NCBI GenBank assembly: GCA_947561715.1
Contig: OX387197.1
Location: forward strand, 21,478,266-21,542,265
Direction: 5' to 3'
Source: Ascidia mentula
Lineage: Eukaryota; Chordata; Ascidiacea; Phlebobranchia; Ascidiidae
Length of the DNA stretch: 64,000 bases
How positions within the stretch are numbered: position 1 is the first letter of the stretch; the number at the start of each line of letters is the position of its first letter. Shown in pieces: positions 61,971 through 64,000 of this stretch. The notes below the pieces were generated by a model that saw nothing but the letters and a program-made list of their open reading frames with translations, searched no databases and was not told the DNA's origin. The translations under genes were made by a program, and so were the position numbers.

Positions 61971-62292
61971 CAATGATTTTCTGTCTGCATTGAAAAAGTT
62001 TCCACATGTGACGTTTCGTTTATTTCTTTAATTGCAATTGCGTTTGCAACCAAAACCACTCAAATTACTGCTTGCATAAACACGCGTTTTCGCTGTAATA
62101 TAAGCATCAAAGCACTTTCAGTCTTCATTACTTTCAGTTTCGCCGCAAAAGTCTCCTATGGCGTCCTGCTACTAGTCAACAGCACTCCACCTTACGCTTT
62201 GAATAAATAAATTAAATTCTGATTTCGCTTTTGCAACATACATTTCAAGTGCTTAATCGACTATTTCAAAACAACACTAGCAAAATTTGGCA
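61971..62292 (+). repeat. 5' flank of ODC-like gene 3, duplicated at 55.8-56.1 kb
   Basis: Matches 55817-56100 in the same orientation and order. It ends where the remnant of exon 1 coding sequence begins. It may contain the gene 3 promoter; no TATA box is evident. Confidence 0.6.
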
Positions 62293-62335
62293 TTTTCCCT
62301 TTTCCGCTCCATACTCCGTTGCGCAGCAAGTGGCC

Positions 62336-64000
62336 ATGGTTGACAACGACATGACTTTAGCTTTCCAAATGATTGTAGAAAGAAACAAAAGTAAGGAGGC
62401 ACGTTTAAATGTTTTAACTTAATTTGTTCTAAAATAAACAACATAACCAAGATTGTTGCAGAGGTGCAGAATTGGGACGAACCGTTCCTGATTGGAGACC
62501 TCGATCATCTTTTGGAGCAACACAAACGTTGGATAAGCGAATTGCCTCGTGTACAATTGTTTTATGCAGTGAAGGCCAACGCTCTTTGGCCTGTTTTGGA
62601 AACTTTGGCGGCGCTTGGATGGGGATTTGATTGCGCCAGTAAGATGACACACTGCCGCGTCTGTGCTATATTCGTTATCTAACAAACTTCCAAAACTTTA
62701 TGCAGAGGCTCATGAGAAACAACAGTTTCAACACAGACTTTAACGAACAAGTCAAATTGGTTCTATATTAGTTAAAAGTAGAATTTGCTTTCACTTGGGA
62801 ATAAGGTTTTGATTTAAACATACACTTCACTTAACTTGCTTTTGGATCGTTTGCTGTACAAAATTATAAATCACGCTTCCGCTGAGGCCCGAACAGTAAC
62901 AAAAAGTTTTTACTTGTCGAAGGCTTGTTCTGAGAATAAAAACATTCGACAACATGGCACGAATACATTTCGGGGACAAGTTTGGAGCTACAATAGAAGA
63001 GGCAAAATTCCTCATTGGAAAAGCAAACGACCTTCACTTAAACGTGATCGGCATCAGGTATTGGCTGTTTAACCGAACTCAGCCTCACGTGTGGAAAAAG
63101 TGGATTAAGTTGAAACATAGACAATTAAAACTCCATTCGGTTGAAAGCAAGAAAATGCAACATTTTTGTGAGTTTTCTTGAGTAACAACATAATTTTGCA
63201 GTTTCCACGTTGGTAGTTCCTGTCCAAATCCTGAAACTTTTCGAACGGCAATCGAAAATTCGAGAATTCTGTTCGACTTTGCGCTTGAATTCGGATTCAA
63301 CTTCGAGCTCCTGGACATCGGAGGGGGATTTCCCGGCTCGAAGGAAGAAGAAAATTTTGTTTCTTTCAAATCAGTGAGCTAACAGGACAAACTAAATTAA
63401 AAAAAAACAATTTATTGATGACCATATTTACAAAAGTTGGATGTCAAACACGATATTACCATTAAATTCAACAACCATTCAGAGAAAGCTGTAACTCTTG
63501 TATTGTTTTTAAGTTGATTCCTCGGCCGTTACAAAAAAGAGGTTCTAGAAAGCAGAAATATTCAAGTATTAAACATGACATGTTGCATCAAATGAAAATC
63601 GAGAACCCATGTCTAAAAAGCATTTAGAATTTTTAAAAAAAGCCCTTTTACCAAAGCCTTAAAGGCGGGCGGTTCCAGTAGAGGGGGATAGTTCCTCCCA
63701 GAATCAATACGTTATATCATTGATACACCTGTAAGCAGTGTCACAGAAATCTGTTCAACAGTAGCGTGCTTTGTGTTGCTAATAGTAACCATGCGTTGTG
63801 TTGCTAATAGTAATAAATCCCTACAGAAAATTTTGGGTTTCGCAGTTGCATTGAAGTAATGATATTGTTGGCGCAGATGACAAAGATAATCAGGGAAGCA
63901 TTGGGAACTCATTTTCCAGCAGAGAGCGGAGTGCGGATCATTGCCGAGCCAGGAAGATTCTTTCCCGGTCCAGCTTTCGGTGTAGCAACCTGTGCTCATG
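62336..64000 (+). pseudogene. ODC-like gene 3, exon 3 missing; runs off the window
   Basis: Recognisable exons: 62336-62390 (ATG GTT GAC, with homology extending upstream of this ATG to about 62300), 62462-62642 ([30 protein letters not shown]), 62923-63057 (LVLRIKTFDNMARIHFGDK), 63202-63373 ([25 protein letters not shown]) and 63877 onward ([28 protein letters not shown]). The 173-nt exon 3 of genes 1 and 2 ([10 protein letters not shown] to CPDAR) is absent from the 280-base gap, and the usual exon 2 donor is not a GT. The alternative donor CCA/GTAAGA would shift the frame at exon 4. Exons 4-6 are still open and more diverged than genes 1 and 2 are from each other, so inactivation may be recent, or an unusual splice form may exist. 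The 3' part lies outside the window. Confidence 0.75.

Overview
The window is animal nuclear DNA. Its genes are split by GT-AG introns with clear polypyrimidine acceptors, and the products are animal proteins: a class B (secretin-family) receptor of the parathyroid-hormone-receptor type, a rolling-stone-like membrane protein, a PNPO-family flavoprotein and a cluster of ornithine-decarboxylase-like enzymes. Short to medium introns, no evident CpG depletion and abundant short non-coding mobile elements suggest an invertebrate bilaterian, probably marine. I cannot fix the phylum.

Layout. 1-21 kb is almost gene-free by eye: two candidate small exons (26-66, 3455-3544), a decayed ribozyme repeat (about 2.09-2.24 kb) and a well-delimited hAT-type MITE (12478-12924). 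21.1-34.0 kb, plus strand: a PTH-receptor-like gene with 15 exon positions. One position is filled by two alternative versions (24102-24247 and 25149-25270), which splice phase forces to be mutually exclusive. 41.6-42.3 kb: an intronless PNPO-like enzyme lacking the usual PLP-contact residues. 45.5-48.1 kb: a three-exon rolling-stone-like gene. 48.96-50.6 kb: a mosaic of a ribozyme-bearing retroposon with target-site duplications, a Penelope-type tail, an ODC relic and degenerate tandem repeats. 52.2-64 kb: two intact ten-exon ODC-like genes tail to tail (52177-55141 plus, 60434-56228 minus), then a third, broken copy (from 62336) running off the window.

A short repeat family occurs at about 2.1, 21.6, 49.0-49.3 and 61.7 kb. 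Two copies contain a complete type I hammerhead ribozyme with every core residue and three paired stems (21579-21631 minus, 61741-61793 plus; identical over 53 nt). Two insertions are bounded by 12-bp and 14-bp direct repeats, so this looks like a SINE-like retroposon carrying a self-cleaving ribozyme.

Functional links. The receptor should signal through G proteins from a peptide ligand, and its alternative exons rewrite part of the hormone-binding ectodomain. The ODC-like enzymes keep the PLP machinery but differ at substrate-pocket positions, so they may decarboxylate another amino acid. The PNPO-like protein keeps much of the FMN site but not the PLP pocket. All exon calls come from reading by eye: splice phases and protein similarity recalled from memory, not from searches.
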